A stretch of 64,000 nucleotides of DNA from the NCBI GenBank assembly GCA_951802425.1, contig OX637798.1:372001-436000 (forward strand), read 5' to 3'. Origin of the DNA: Clavaria fumosa (lineage: Eukaryota; Basidiomycota; Agaricomycetes; Agaricales; Clavariaceae). Positions 33,601-44,309 of this stretch are shown here, piece by piece. A model generated the notes under the pieces. That model saw nothing but the letters and a program-made list of their open reading frames with translations, did not search any database and was not told where the DNA came from. Made by a program: the position numbers and the translations under genes. Each line of letters starts with the position of its first letter. Positions within the stretch are counted from its first letter, which is position 1.

Positions 33601-35355
33601 GTCCTCCCACCCTAGTTTCTTACAGATCATCTTATCTACTTGAGACTGGGGACTCTTGCTTTGGTGAAGTGGGGCTTGCCTAGATTGCAGTGCCCCCTTT
33701 GCAATGAAGCACATATTATCATATGAATGGCTTGTCGGAGGTGGATTTGGCCACCCATCCTCTGATGTAAATGCCAGACATGTTTTTCTTTTGATTTGTT
33801 GTAATTAATTTGTACTTGTGGATTAGCTTTGACAAATGAATATGGTATAAGAGATCACCCTGAATCTATTGCAGTTTATCTGCCCTAACCCTAACCCTAA
33901 GTGGGCCAGCAGCATCCTTTCAAATAATCTCAAGTGTCAAATCATCCTATGTTCTGCTGTCCATGTGCAATAAGTCATAAAGTGATCCCTGGCTCATGCT
34001 CAAGAGCCCCAGGGTGTATATGATGTAGAAACTGGTAGGTAAATACAAGGAGAGGAGGGCAGGTAAACACAAAGAGACTACTATAGACACAAGTAAATGA
34101 AAGAATGTTTGAGTGTGATGGCTCTGTCAGTGCTGACACCACCCCTTCTCAACACTCATCACCCTCTCTGAGATGCCTTCCCCAGCCTTGGATATGTTCT
34201 TGTTGTGCCCTTGTAGTTACAGATACAGTAGTCCTTCCTTCTCTGAACATGTCTTCACACCTTGTTCCCCTCTGTCCAATCATTGTACTTGCCCTGCCCT
34301 GGTAGTTATGGATATGAGTTGCAGATCCAGAGTTGTGGTCACAGTGTGACTGTCACACCCGGGATCCTGGGCACAGCCACAAAATGATATAATCCCAAGG
34401 CGAGATGACAGACTCACATGCACAACTTCTACAATGCAAGAATATCTGAGCAATACTAATATGCAGAGTTGGTCACAGTGTGACTGTCACACCCGGGATC
34501 CCGGGCACAGCCACAAAATGATATAATCCCAAGGTGAGATAACAGACTCACATGCACAACTTCTACAATGCAAGGATATCTGAACAATACTAATATGCAG
34601 AGTTGGTCACAGTGTGACTGTCACACCTGGAATCCCGGGCACAGCCACAGAATGATATAATCACAAATTGTGATAACAGACTCACATGCACAACTTCTAC
34701 ATTGCAAGAATATTTGAACAATAACAATACATTCTCCTTTAGAACACATATTCAAAGTGGATTTGAATACTCTTCAGAAAGTATATTAAGGCCCATCCTT
34801 TTCCAAAGAATATCCTGACTCAGTTGACAACCACATTTCACTCTAGTTTATAATGGCTCCATTGCATATTTGATTGGTACATTTGCTTCTACCCTTTGAA
34901 GACCTATTGGAAGGCATATTGGTTTTCATCTCACCCAACTATGTTAAGTTGTCATGGAGGAGTCTCAGATGATAAGGAGTCTCAAATGATGCAGATGACC
35001 TTGTAATTTACATGTCTATCAAATAGCACATCTGATTTTTGCTTCCTAATCTTGTGCATATGCTTTATCCCCAGCTTTTTTGATCTAATTTGTCATGTAA
35101 GTGAGAGAAATGTTTGAATAGGGTGCTTCAGACCCTCTACACTGGTTCCTAAAATGGGTGTCAGCCAGCCCTTTTGAAAGGGTATCATCATTACCATGGG
35201 ATCCCTGTATGCCTGGCAGGATTTTGGTATATCAAGTTGATCGGCCAAGCCTATAAAGCTATATCTCGGCCGACGATCGGCTGGGCCCATAAAAAGGGCA
35301 TCAGTCAAAATCGGCTGGGCCTTTTGGATAGGGGGTGGGTGTGCTGAAGGGGGTG
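30656..35355 (-). repeat. Right arm of the palindrome (4,700 bp)
   Basis: Mirror of the left arm: AT-rich inner part, minisatellite 31,514-33,159, (CCCTAA)3 at 33,883-33,900, three 134-bp units at about 34,335-34,720, and outer end GCTGAAGGGGGTG. Confidence 0.95.
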
Positions 35356-35362
35356 TAGGAAG
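35356..35362. repeat. 7-bp target-site duplication, right copy
   Basis: TAGGAAG, identical to 25,873-25,879. Confidence 0.95.
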
Positions 35363-35511
35363 TCTATGTGGGGTTCTTGTACAAGGCATAGGTCGAAGTA
35401 TTTCGGATCGAGGCTGTTGATGAGGTGGAGAGTGTTATCTAAGGACTTTCGACAGTTTTGCTGCCAGATTCTCAGGCGCGGTTGGATGTGAGGGTTCTCC
35501 TCGTCCATCAA
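35363..35511 (-). pseudogene. LINE ORF2 start, N-terminus of the endonuclease
   Basis: The frame begins MMDEENPHIQ and continues RIWQQNCRKS (the N-terminal Asn motif of AP-type endonucleases), then CLVQEPHIDFL (the catalytic Glu in QEPH). It is cut after DFL by the palindrome and resumes at 25,872. TAATTGATGG at the start suggests that ORF1 ended a few bases before ORF2 began. Confidence 0.92.
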
Positions 35512-37674
35512 TTAAGGTGTTGTGTTTGCTGGCGTGGACCCATCAACCGTGGGTGGGGGCGCGGGGGCGTGGGGGTCGGCGGGGTTGGGCGGTTGGGACT
35601 CGCCCTCCGGTTCATTCCGTTGGTCGGTGGTCGTTGTCGGTGTCATGTTTGGGGGGTGTGGGTTGGGTGCTGGTGTTGTCGACGTCCCCGCCGTAGTCGT
35701 GGTCGTAGTCACGTTTATCCACTGGTCGAGGCTGGTCTGCCCTCCTGGGGGTGCTCTGCTCGTGTTGATGGCGATGCCGCGGGCGGTGCGTCCTCCGTCT
35801 GCCCTACCTTTCCCTTTGTCTCTGCTCCGGGGCCATCCTGTGTCTCTCGGGGGGGGGTCAGAAGTTGGGCCTGGTGTGTTGGGAGATACGTGGGTCGAGG
35901 GGTTGGGTCGTTCCTTCCCATGGGGGGATTGCCGTCCGTGGTAGTTGGGTTTGGGCTAGGGTTTGGTTTCCGGGTCTGCGTTGTGTGCGAGGGGGGGACC
36001 GGTGTTCTGTCGGGGCTTGGGGGGGTGTTGGTGTCGGCGTTCTCGTGCCATCCTTGGGCTGGGCTAGTTCCCAGGTGGTCGTGTCGTCAATAATGGGAAA
36101 ATATCTGTACTTATTCTCTGGGAAGTGCTGGTTGATTTTGTCGCACTCCGCTTTGAAGATCGGGCAGTTCCTGTCGCTGGCGGTGTGCCCATCTTTTCTA
36201 CAGTTTGCACAGAATCTCTTGCCGTCTTCCATCGGGCAGTCCGCAGATCTGTGCATTCGTCCACAGATGGCGCACGTGTCGTGGATTTGCGGACAGTTCG
36301 CTGCCATATGTCGGTGGGCGTAGCCTTGGCATTTCAGGCATCGTCTTGCCTCCTGTATGTCTTTGCATCCAAAAACCTTCTTGCCCTCGATGATGAGGCC
36401 TTCCCGGAGGGCTTTGTTGGCTTGACGTGCCGTCCTGAAGGTGAGCAGGACGAAGGCTGTTCGTTGGTTCGGGCTTCGTTTCTTGGGGTCTTTGAGGTAT
36501 CTGGCCTCCGATATGGCGCCCGCAGGGAGGTCGTTGACGACTTCGATGGTTGCGCTGCCGGAGTTAGGGTCAAAGGAGATAGGCACGTACTCACATATCA
36601 CGCCGTATCCCTGCCCTCGTACTCTGACTGGTGACCCGTAGTGGTCAGTGAAAGCTTTCCTGACGTTCTCCCGTCGTAGCCAGTTCGCCGCCTCCTCGTT
36701 GGCCATTAGGTAGAGGATTCGCCCTCGTGCCAGTTTCTGTGCCCCCATGAAGAGTTTGTTGAGGTGAGGTCGGCCCGGGACTTCGTCGCCCATGAGGTCG
36801 ATCGCGGCATTGGCTTTCTCCACCAGAACTTTCTCTGTTAGTGCCTCATCGAGTTGAGCCGTGGCATCATCCACAGCTGATGTCCTTTCAATTATGACCT
36901 GTCGTAGTCGTCCCTGTGACCGTGCTAGGACTTCCTCGTGTCCGGGGTGAGGGCAGCGCGGACTGCGGCAGCGTAGGAGGCCGGGGAGGGGGTCGGTGTT
37001 TGAGTCCGTTCATGGTTGGGTGGAATGTTGTTGCTCGAATCCGGGTTCGAGGGGGTGTGTGTATCTGCTTCGTCCTGCAGGCGTCGTGCTGTAGTTTGAG
37101 GTTGGGATAGGAGCTCTAGGATGTCCCTCTGGGCTTGGGACGCGTCGCGGGTGGCCGTATCGGTTTTCTGGGTGAGCTCGTCGACTGTGGTGTTCAGGTG
37201 TTCTCGCAGACTTTGCAGGGCTTGCGTTTCTTTCCTAATCTCGTTCAACACGTCGGTGTTGGTCTGCGCTTCAGCGAGGATCTGTGAGGTGGCTCGTTTG
37301 ACATCGTCGGCAATTTCGTTCAGCATCTCAATCGCAGGGGCGATCGTCGCGTTGGGATCGCCGGTCTGAGGTAGGGGTTCCTGAGCGTTGAGGAGCGTGG
37401 CCATGGCGTTGATGATGTCGAGCGCCGGTTTGGGGATGCGGGCCACGTTGTGGGCGAGTCTCGTGAGAGCTGTCGCCAAAGATCGTGGTGTGATGGTGCC
37501 GTTCGGTGGGATCAGGCCTTCCCTTTCCAGCACGGCCCTGGCTCGGGTGGTGTCGTCATTGGTGATACTCGTCTGGCGGGGTGTGGCCTGGTGATCAGTA
37601 TGGGGGGGACGGGTTCGTGGTGTCCTGCTTCCCCCTGCGCCTTCGGTCTGGTGACCGCTGGCGTTGGTTGACAT
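35512..37674 (-). pseudogene. LINE ORF1, gag-like zinc-knuckle protein
   Basis: ORF1 starts MSTNASGHQTEGAGG at 37,674. A helical region follows (TALTRLAHNVARIPK and EIRKETQALQSLREHL), then, after a 1-nt loss near 36,935 (Pro-Gly-His in copy 2), GAQKLARGRILYLMANEEAA and three CCHC knuckles: CLKCQGYAHRHMAANC, CAICGRMHRSADC and CANCRKDGHTASDRNC. A Pro/Thr-rich tail continues to 35,512 in other frames beyond the stop at 35,858. The protein would coat the LINE RNA. Confidence 0.92.
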
Positions 37675-37861
37675 TCGGTTTTGGTTCAGGTTTTGGTTTT
37701 ACTTGCTTCTCTCTGCTCTGCTCAAGTACAGGTAGGTGGTTCGGAAGAGTAGTTATAGTAGCTAGGAGGTTCTTGTAAGGGCTATAGTACTAGGCGACTG
37801 GGCGTTCTTGATTTTGTAGTTGGGCTTGTACGGTGTTGTCGTGGTCGCCTAGAAAGGAAGT
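37675..37861 (-). other. LINE 5' untranslated leader
   Basis: From the right target duplication to the ORF1 start. Its outermost GACTTCCTTTCTAGGCGACC also occurs at 8,954-8,973, supporting a true element end. Confidence 0.8.
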
Positions 37862-37875
37862 CCTTGAGGGACCTT
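37862..37875. repeat. LINE target-site duplication, right copy
   Basis: CCTTGAGGGACCTT, identical to 21,660-21,673. Beyond it, GAGTTTTACTACTGACTCTGG leads into R1-related GCCATTGTTGTC-type DNA, so the LINE entered an R1 region. Confidence 0.9.
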
Positions 37876-38099
37876 GAGTTTTACTACTGACTCTGGTCAT
37901 GATGGGAGGAGGCTGCAATTGTTGTCATTTACTGCTGTTGTAGTCGCCATCGCTGTCTGCTGTGGCCATTATTGCCATCATTGTCTGCCACAGCACCAGA
38001 CCCTGGTAGTAGCATGTATGAATTGGTTCTCATTACCATTTTCCAGTGTTGTATGTATTCCTCTGATTTAGAACACCTAGAATGATATATGGCTAATTG
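37876..38099. other. R1-related remnant, no gene
   Basis: CAATTGTTGTCATTTACTGC and TGCTGTGGCCATTATTGCCA resemble, in reverse complement, 16,840-16,930 of R1 copy 3. No frame of note. Confidence 0.45.
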
Positions 38100-38535
38100 T
38101 AATCACAAGGTACCTGCTCTACTTGTCCCATACATTAGCACCTCTGTTCACTGGCTGATTGCATGATACATTGACTGCTCTAATTGTCCCATACATTGGC
38201 ATCTCTGATTGACTGGCTGGCTGCATGATACATTAAGTCTTCTAATTATGCCATGCATTGACCCCTCTGATTCAATGGCTAATACATGGCCACCTCTAGT
38301 TGTATGATACATTGACCACTCTAGTCAAATAGCCAATATATTAACTGCTCTAATTGTCTGATACATGAACACCTCTGATTCACTGGCTGATTGCATGATA
38401 CATTGACTACTCTAATTGTCCCATACATTGGCATCTCTGATTGACTGACTCATTGCATGATGTATTAAGTCTTCTAATCTACCATGCATTGACCACTCTA
38501 GTCAAATAGCCAATACATTGACTGCTCTAATTGTG
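38100..38535 (-). repeat. R2 dispersed repeat, copy 2, inverted
   Basis: Reverse complement of 8,430-8,845: CACTGGCTGATTGCATGATACATTGACTGCTC and CTAATTGTCCCATACATTGG recur in six to seven units. It fills the gap between the two head-to-head LINEs. Confidence 0.85.
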
Positions 38536-38564
38536 CTACCATTGTAAACAACAAGGAAAACCGC

Positions 38565-40811
38565 ATGTCTACGAACAGCGGGGGATCCAGAGTGGATGCG
38601 ACTGGGGGAAGCTGAACGACACGAACACGCCCCCCAATGACAGACCAACCCCCCCCCCCCACCCAGACCACCCGACAATGCGAGTGACAACGACATCTCC
38701 TGAGCCAGAACTACGCTAGAGAGGGAAGGATGGCTCCCGCCCAACGGTATCATCAATGCAGCGACCCTGGCGATGGCCCTTACAAGGCTGACACACAACG
38801 TGGCTCGCATCCCCAAACAAGCGCTGGACGGCATCAGTGCCACCGCCACGCTCTTGAAATCAATAGAAATCCCCCAAGAAACACTACCGCTGGACGAGAA
38901 GCTCAGGGAAGCGATAGCCCCAGCCATCGACAGACTCGGAGGAGCGGCAGATGAGGCCAACAAGGTGATCACACAGCTACGGATAGAGACACAAGCCAGC
39001 GTCAGTGCCCTAGAGGAGATAAGGGAGGAAACACATGCCCTACAGGGCCTACGCGAACACCTCAACACCATGGTCAACGTATTGACACAACAAGTAGAGA
39101 CAACGGCACGCGACGCGACTCAGCTCCACCAGGACATCAGAACCACACTCTCACAGCCCAGAGACACGCCCGACGGGAGCGACGAGCCACAATATGGAAG
39201 AGATACGAGCCGGAATGCGGACCAGCCCAACATCGCCCGACAACCACAACCACAATCACCCGTCCCTTCCCCTCACTCGTACGCAGCGGCGGTGCGAGCG
39301 TCCCTCACTCCAGGGCACGAAGAAGTCCTTGCACACTCCCAGGGCAGGAAACGACAAGTCATCATCGAGAGGGACACCCCGGACGATGAAGCTACAGCAC
39401 GCACAGACAGAATGCTAACAGAAAAAGGCCTTGTGGAGAAGGCCAACGCGGCAGTGGACTTAATGGGAGACACAATACCAGGACATCCCTCAACGGAAGT
39501 GCTGTTCGTTGGGGCACAGAAGCTACCTCGCGGTCGCATACTCTATCTCATGGCGAACGAGGAGGCGGCGGAATGGATGCGGCGAGAGGACGTAAAGAGA
39601 GGCTTCACCGAGCACTATGGGACCCCAATCAAGGTCAGAGGTCAGGGGTATAGGGTAGTATGTGAGTACGTACCAGTATCCTTCGACCCTAACACCAGCA
39701 GCACGACGATCGAGATCGTAAACGAACTCCTGGCAGGTGCTATCTCGGAGGCCCAATACCTGAAAGACCTGAAAAGACGCACTGCAAACCAACGCACGGC
39801 TTTCGTCCTACTGACCTTCAGAACTGCGAAACAGGCCAACAAGGCACTTAAAGAGGGCCTCATCATCGAAGGCAAGAAAATATTCAGCTGCAAGGACATC
39901 CAGGAGGCAAGACGATGCCTCAAATGTCAAGGCTACGCACACAGACACATGGCGGCAAACTGCCCACAGATCCACGATACATGTGCCATCTGCAGCCGCA
40001 TCCACGATACATGTGCCATCTGCGGCTGCATCCACCACACGGCAGAATGCCCCATAGACGACGGAACACGGTTCTGCGCCAACTGCAAGACTGGAGGGCA
40101 CACAGCGAGCGATAGGAAATGTCCCATATTCAAAGCTGAGTGTGATAAGATAAATCACCATTTCCCAGAGAACAAGTACAGGTACTACCCCACCATTGAT
40201 GACCCCATGGCCTGGGAATTAGCCCGACCAAGTGACAATCCGACACCCATGCCCATGCCCACCCCTGCCCCCACAGCAATGAACAGGAGCAAGACCCTCC
40301 CACAGTTGCAGCCACACGGCTCACACCGAGATACGCCAACCGACAGACGCCCCCCCCCACCTCGAGCAACCGGGGCGGCCTTCCAACCCCCTCAGAGAGA
40401 CGGCGGGTGGCCTAACAGAGACAAGGGCAAGGGCAAGGCAACTGAAAATCAGCCCAACGGAGCCACGAACAGAAGGAAAAGCACACAGACACACCGGGGA
40501 TTCGCAATCACACCCACAGGGGCGACACCTGGGGCACAGACGAGCCTAGACCGCTGGATGCACCCATCAAGAGCAGCGGCAATGAATGCGGGACCCGAAA
40601 CGGCCCCAGCACTGACACCAACATCGACCCAACCCCGGCTGGACCCTCACACACCTGCCCGCACACCCACATCCTCGCCAGGGATGCCACCAATGGCACC
40701 GACACCGGAACCTGCCCTAGCCCCCACACAGACACTGGCACCCGCGCCAACGCCAGCGACAGGTCCTGAGCCCAGACCCACAAATACGCCCCGACCTGAA
40801 CCGCCGACAAT
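38565..40811 (+). pseudogene. LINE copy 2 ORF1
   Basis: Starts MSTNSGGSRVDATGGS at 38,565. Codon 17 is TGA (38,613-38,615) where copy 1 has Arg. After a frame change near 38,700 a long frame (from 38,773) gives the helical region, GAQKLPRGRILYLMANEEAA and the CCHC knuckles. A 30-bp unit encoding IHDTCAICSR is tandemly duplicated at about 39,969-40,028, adding a partial knuckle. ORF1 fuses out of frame into the endonuclease region, because the ORF1 end and ORF2 start present in copy 1 are deleted. Confidence 0.88.
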
Positions 40812-42150
40812 ATGCTCCACCTTATCAACAGCCTCGACCCCAAAATCTACGACTTATGCCCCATACAGGAGCCACACATTGACTTTCTCAACAGAATGTG
40901 CCCACCGAATGGCTGGTGGGTCATACTACCACCAACCCACAACAGATGCAGGACAGACACCACAGACCACACGAACGACACGAGATCCGCCATACTCGTC
41001 AGCCCCCGCCTTGACACATCGCAATGGATGGACCTCACGATTGACTCCACAGATGTCACTGGGATCCAATTATGGGGGGACTTTGGCACCATACACATAA
41101 TAAATGTATATAATGACTGCGAACACTCTGAGGCGATACACACGGTGAAGACATGGTTAGACAACACCAGGAACCAGGACCCAAACCCAAACCCAAACCC
41201 GAATGACCCCGACCCCATGCACACGCACAAACCCCTAGTCTGCCTCCCCAAGCTCCCGGTGCACGACATCTTACTAGGGGACTTCAACTGACACCACCCG
41301 CTGTGGGAGGACGACTCCAACACGCAGCTCTTCACCAGGCAAGCACTAGAGATGGCCCAGCCCCTACTAGACCTCACAGCAACGTGGGGCCTGGAACTTG
41401 GCCTGCCCAAAGGCATCCCCATGCTCCAACTCTCCTCAACAAAGAGCTGGTCCAGACTGGACAACGTTTTCCTCTCACACTCACTCACTGGCATGCTAAT
41501 GTACTGCGACACAGCACCGGAAAGGACTCCGCCCAAAGCGGATCACCTCCCAATACTCATGACGATCGAGATACTGACCCTAAAGGCACATGAGGTGACC
41601 AAGCGCAACTGGCGCACTGCGGACTGGGACGCGTTCAGGGCCTCTCTAAAGGACACAATCGAACGGGAACCCCCCCCCACCACACATAAATATGACCCAG
41701 GACATGGATGAGGCAGTCCGTAGCATCGAGAACGCCCTACAGCAGGCTACGGAAAGAGTGGTGCCAATAGCGAGGATCTGCCCGCACACGAAGAGGTGGT
41801 GGAACAAGGACCTATCGAAAGCCGGGCAATGGCCCAAAAGCTGAGTCGCCGGTCTTATGCGCTTAGACTCACTCCAGAACACCCAGTACATGACAACTCA
41901 CAGCAAGCAAGGAACACCTACACACAACTAATAAAACTGAGTAAACAGGATCACTGGAAAAACTGGCTCGACAACGCTACAGATCAGACCATCTGGGCCA
42001 TCCACAAGTACACCAACTCAAGCAGCTCTGACGGAACTCGCACCTGCCGCCCCAACCTCAAAACACCATCTGGAATGGGCCAAAGCACAGCAATGACGAA
42101 CGAGGACAAAAGCCGGGCACTCCACACAGTTTTCTTCCCACCACCACCCT
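40812..42150 (+). pseudogene. LINE copy 2 ORF2, endonuclease and linker
   Basis: Reads MLHLINSLDPKIYDLC, IQEPHIDFLN, GIQLWGDFGTIHIINVY, LLGDFN, then a TGA at 41,289-41,291 in place of the Arg of copy 1, then HHPLWEDD, LDNVFLSHS and PPKADHLPI. Further on a frame change precedes KRWWNKDL and LSRRSYALRLTP. The catalytic Glu, Asp/Asn and His residues of the endonuclease are still visible, but stops and the missing RT make it dead. Confidence 0.9.
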
Positions 42151-42353
42151 TGTTTATCCCTGTTAAATCCCAAGGGCAAAGCCCTCTAGAGCCAAAATAC
42201 CTTTTAGGGATGCAGAGAGTAAGCCATAGCGACAAAATTGCCTAATTAGGACGGTTAACACAGAGTTTGAACTTTAAAACAAAACCTTCGGTTTTGAAGA
42301 CTCTTTCCAGACTGACTCAGAGGCCCACACACTGATTGGGAGGTACCTAATAA
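42151..42353. other. Unassigned junction DNA
   Basis: Between the truncated LINE and a gypsy LTR. Contains a short dyad, CAAAACCTTCGGTTTTG. No gene. Confidence 0.4.
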
Positions 42354-42665
42354 TAGTTTTACTGTATCAGGCCAATTATCAGACTGGGTCTCACACAACT
42401 TAAGCGTAAGGTCATGACAACAATACTAAGATAAGGGGAAAAGAGTACAAAAATGGAAAGGACGCAGTATATATAGCAAGAGCCTCAGGACTTGCCGACT
42501 TTCCCATGCTCGGACCCTCGGATCACGTGATGCGCCCAGGCCCAGGTCATGTGATCTTACGATTATGTAATCTGACCACAGCCACAGGTCATGTGACCTT
42601 CCAACAACCCTCCCCAGTTTCTCCACAACTGCACTTTGGGATGGCTTACATAAGTGATCCTAACA
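42354..42665 (-). mobile_element. 3' LTR of a chromodomain gypsy element
   Basis: Read on the minus strand it starts TGTTAGGATCACTTATGTAA right after a purine run, AAGAGGGGGGTGA (42,666-42,678), a classical polypurine tract. It is similar along its length to 9,399-9,713. The distal end is placed by similarity only. Confidence 0.8.
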
Positions 42666-42676
42666 TCACCCCCCTC

Positions 42677-43489
42677 TTAAGGCTGGGTGTCCCAACCAGC
42701 TAGCTTGGCCTTGTCGGGGTGGGAGAGGAAGAAGTCCCGGAGAAGCAACGTTACGTTAGTGAGGTTCCTACAGGGCTCCCAAGTGTTTTCCTCCACTGGA
42801 TATCCCAACCACTTCACCAAGTACTTCACCCCACATCCCACCTTCTTAACATCAAGGATCGCCTCCACATCATACTCCAGGTGGTCATCATCAATCGTAG
42901 GGGGCGGAGGGAGAGGCAGGTTCTGAGAAGGAAAGGAAGGGGGGTGGTATGGTGTCAACAGCAACTCATTGAAGACCCGATGGATGCGCCAGGCCCGAGG
43001 GAGCTTGAGGCGATACCCAGCAGGTCCCACCTTCTCCTCAACTGCAAAGGGGCCTGCTCTCTTGTTGTCAAGCTTTTTACAGGGCCGGTCCATCTTCAAG
43101 TTTCTAGTATCCAGCCAGACCAGATCTCCCTCAGAGTACTCCCGACTTGGGCATTTCCCCTTATCGTAGCGTCCGCCGCCGGGTTCACCTCAGAAAGTGG
43201 CTGGAGCCCCCCATTCCATGGGTGTCATCCATAATCGAGGAAGAAAGGTGTCTGTCCTGTTGCTGAGTGCTCACGATTATTAAGAGCAAACTCCGCAGTG
43301 GACAACCATTCAGCCCAGTCATCCTGGAGATGGTCCACGTAAGCCCGGAGATAGATCTCCATCTCCTGGTTCGCCCGTTCTGTCTGTCCATCAGTCTGTG
43401 GATGAAAGGCAGTACTTGGATTTGCCTTTACCCGGATCATGGAGTAGAACTCCTTCATGAAGCGGGACACGAACTGGGACCCACTCTAA
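42677..43489 (-). pseudogene. Gypsy integrase C-terminus with chromodomain
   Basis: Frame 43,470-43,225: FHPQTDGQTERANQEMEIYL, then SATGQTPFFLDYG (end of the integrase core, catalytic Glu in TER). After a frame break near 43,190, frame 43,099-42,677 gives NKRAGPFAVEEKVGPAGY and RIHRVFNELLLTPY. The chromodomain follows: VEAILDVKKVGCGVKYLVKWLGYPVEENTWEP. Chromodomains in this position define chromoviruses and help target insertion to chromatin. Everything 5' of the integrase core is gone, cut by the repeat at 43,490. Confidence 0.93.
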
Positions 43490-43640
43490 TAAGGCAAGGA
43501 GTGATGCATTCACCAATCAGGCAGTGATGCATGAGGTGATGCATCACTCTGTCTGAGTCTGTCACCATCATAGATGCATAACAGCTTGTTGGTAATTAGC
43601 ACTATGTATTGCATTAAAACACCTCCATGGCCTGTTGTTT
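43490..43640. repeat. GATGCATC repeat fragment
   Basis: GTGATGCATTCACC, GTGATGCATGAGGTGATGCATCAC and an end with TAATTAGCACTATGTATTGC match the motif style and end of 17,875-18,060. Confidence 0.6.
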
Positions 43641-43711
43641 CCTCTACTCAACCACTCACAATTGAACCAAGGTTACAGTGACCAAAACACCACAAGTATG
43701 TGATCTTTCTA

Positions 43712-44258
43712 ATGTTCAGAGTCATCAGGTATGTCCTCCCCCTCAGTGCCCCAGTTCCAACTCAAAACACACCTCATTTCCGTTGCCCCCGCAGCTTCGC
43801 AACTGCGTTTCTCTACCCGGGCTATGCCTTGGGCAAGATGCTCTCCTAGTGCTTGTCCTCCTCTGAGGACATCGAGTGGTGGCTCATGTACTGAGCAGTG
43901 CTGGGCTGCATCATCGGCATCGAGTATGTTGCCGAATGACTTGTCTTCTGGTGCACAACAGCAGCTCCCATCACTGACACCTACACACATGCAAGCTCCC
44001 GCTGTACTACCCCCTCAAGACACTCTTTCTGCTCCACCTCCCACCCCCACAGCTGCACAGCGCGAGCTACCTCAACATGCAGCACCTCCAGCTATTTCTC
44101 CATGTGCATGAGACACAGGCGCAGCTTCGCGGGGTGTGGGGACACATCGTGGGCGTGCTCACGCTCGGGCCTCTGCCCGCGGGGTTGCCGCCATCGCTGT
44201 CATCATCGTCATCGCCCGGGAATGGCGCAGAGGGGAGTGCGGGGCAGCTGGCAATGTA
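43712..44258 (+). pseudogene. TB2/DP1/HVA22 (REEP/Yop1-like) membrane protein, dead
   Basis: This family shapes tubular ER membranes through hairpin segments. Exon 1 (43,712-43,728, MFRVI) and a 66-nt GT-AG intron lead to exon 2 (from 43,795): SFATAFLYPGYALGKMLS, SSSEDIEWWLMY, AVLGCIIGIEYVAE and LVFW. Later come LPLYYPLKTLFLLH (about 44,003-44,044) and SYLNMQHLQLFLHVHETQ (about 44,066-44,120), the family's second hairpin and conserved tail in order. In-frame stops lie at 43,847 (TAG), 43,892 (TGA) and 43,937 (TGA). The last two are at positions where the family has Trp (MYW, AEW), so TGG changed to TGA. The exact splice sites of the later exons are uncertain. No intact copy is in the window. 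Confidence 0.82.
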
Positions 44259-44309
44259 GCTGTGGCACACCAGTAGCGACCAGTGTGTTGAGAATCGAAG
44301 CTGTCGAGT

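Larger units (their letters stand above)
25880..35355. mobile_element. 9.5-kb palindromic (foldback) mobile element
   Basis: The whole element is one inverted repeat: left arm 25,880-30,573, right arm 30,656-35,355, asymmetric spacer 30,574-30,655. Ends are CACCCCCTTCAGC and GCTGAAGGGGGTG. Paired positions sum to 61,235 outside the central minisatellite and 61,229 inside, so the arms differ by a net 6 bp plus scattered changes. A 7-bp duplication and exact repair of the LINE reading frame on removal show it arrived as a unit. Each arm holds three 134-bp tandem repeats, a (TTAGGG)3 motif and a 1.6-kb GC-rich minisatellite. No transposase or other protein family was recognised, so it is either non-autonomous or uses an unrecognised mechanism. 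Confidence 0.93.
21674..37861 (-). mobile_element. Full-length LINE (RNase H-bearing), interrupted by a 9.5-kb palindrome
   Basis: Minus-strand non-LTR retrotransposon. From its 5' end: 187-bp leader (37,861-37,675), ORF1 with zinc knuckles, ORF2 with endonuclease, RT, RNase H and a C-terminal zinc knuckle, then a poly(A) seen as a T run at 21,672-21,698. A 14-bp duplication flanks it, so insertion by target-primed reverse transcription reached full length (about 6.7 kb without the guest). The guest element 25,880-35,355 splits the endonuclease. Decay: one 1-nt frameshift in ORF1 near 36,935, in-frame stops at 25,333, 24,547 and 23,614, and frame changes near 35,858 and 23,320. A relative in opposite orientation lies at 38,540-42,150. 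The clade could be Tad or another RNase H-bearing one; not resolved. Confidence 0.95.
38540..42150 (+). mobile_element. LINE copy 2, 3' truncated
   Basis: Same family as the minus-strand LINE but on the plus strand, 5' ends facing. It contains ORF1, endonuclease and the linker up to FFPPPP before RT; RT and RNase H are missing. At about 42,150 it joins unrelated DNA (TTGTTTATCCCTGTTAAATC). Its uninterrupted DFLNRMCPPNGWWVILPP segment gives the empty-site reference for the palindrome insertion. Confidence 0.9.

Noticed and set aside
25880..35355. Palindrome as a pure assembly or read-chimera artefact
   Set aside because: A fold-back read would not return to the other half of the same LINE with a 7-bp duplication and a restored reading frame. 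The spacer is also asymmetric and the arms differ slightly. Artefactual copying of part of one arm onto the other is still possible.
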